Positions 63,741 through 64,000 of a stretch of 64,000 nucleotides of DNA are shown here, piece by piece. Position 1 is the stretch's first letter, and every line of letters begins with the position of its first letter. This stretch comes from Flavobacteriales bacterium 34_180_T64 (GTDB lineage: Bacteria > Bacteroidota > Bacteroidia > Flavobacteriales > Flavobacteriaceae): positions 62,001-126,000 of the forward strand of contig MAAR01000004.1 in NCBI GenBank assembly GCA_002162765.1, written 5' to 3'. The notes under the pieces are model-generated. The model was not told the origin of the DNA, made no database searches, and was given only the letters and a program-made list of their open reading frames with translations. The position numbers and the translations under genes were made by a program.

Positions 63741-64000
63741 AACATTTTTTTTAATTTTCTCCTTATCAAAATTGGAGAGTGAAAATTTGATGCCGCTTGA
63801 ATTATAGTACGTTATATAAATCGCAAACATTCATACGATAACAAAATTTTAAAATGATTATTATATATTTACGAAGATATAGGATTTCAAATTGTAATTC
63901 GTTTATTTAGGATTATAATTGTACGAACATCTACTTTAGATCAGACCTCTTTGATATAAATTTATTCGATAGTTGAGTTTTGCTTTTTTTTATGCGCTAT
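63741..64000. other. Intergenic region at right window edge
   Basis: This 260-bp AT-rich stretch upstream of the repeat-tail gene shows no supported ORF, RNA gene or strong hairpin. It probably carries that gene's promoter. Confidence 0.3.

Overview
The window is AT-rich DNA from a Bacteroidota genome, most probably a marine member of the Flavobacteriaceae. The evidence is the type IX secretion (T9SS) C-terminal sorting domains on three giant secreted proteins, many lipoproteins with a short SxxC/GC lipobox, Bacteroidota-type small outer-membrane barrels, starts without clear Shine-Dalgarno sites, and family content (DUF2911, DUF2141, HYR, SBBP, sulfatase plus DUF3604). No tRNA, rRNA, CRISPR array or insertion sequence was recognised.

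Layout. (1) 1-4.65 kb is core-genome material: the end of lemA followed by two TPM-domain genes, then der and era on the minus strand with a small membrane protein between them. (2) 4.8-29.25 kb is dominated by three giant exported repeat proteins of 3778, about 1900 and 2249 aa in -, +, - orientation. They are mosaics of HYR, SBBP, LamG, lamin-tail-like, Calx-beta and DUF5011-like modules ending in T9SS sorting domains, so they are probably surface adhesins or matrix proteins. (3) 29.4-35.1 kb holds a tail-collar protein, a Tat-like intradiol-dioxygenase-fold protein lacking most metal ligands, a PRMT-like methyltransferase, a membrane AraC-type regulator, a DUF2911/TPR protein and a PAP2 phosphatase. 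(4) 35.4-58.8 kb is a co-oriented block of about 20 genes: envelope lipoproteins, barrels, a lipoprotein formylglycine-generating enzyme, a Cys-type sulfatase lipoprotein, four tandem DUF3604 lipoproteins with PHP-like metal motifs, a haem-type membrane protein, a membrane-anchored parvulin, a HupE/UreJ-type metal permease and a PafA-like phosphatase. (5) 58.8-64 kb holds an MscS remnant, an Omp85-type barrel with no ATG start, further lipoproteins and barrels, and a protein with a 15-bp minisatellite.

How the genes may work together. The 40.4-57.9 kb block reads as one exported ester-hydrolysis pathway. The formylglycine-generating enzyme would mature the sulfatase. The DUF3604 lipoproteins would be metal-dependent hydrolases on an unknown substrate. 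HupE would bring in metal, the parvulin would help folding, and the barrels would pass substrate or product. This is inference from domains and gene order. Two features stand out as little described: the four-copy DUF3604 array, whose third copy is a GC-richer mosaic, and the 3778-aa protein, in which six unrelated domains are inserted into the same loop of successive HYR domains.
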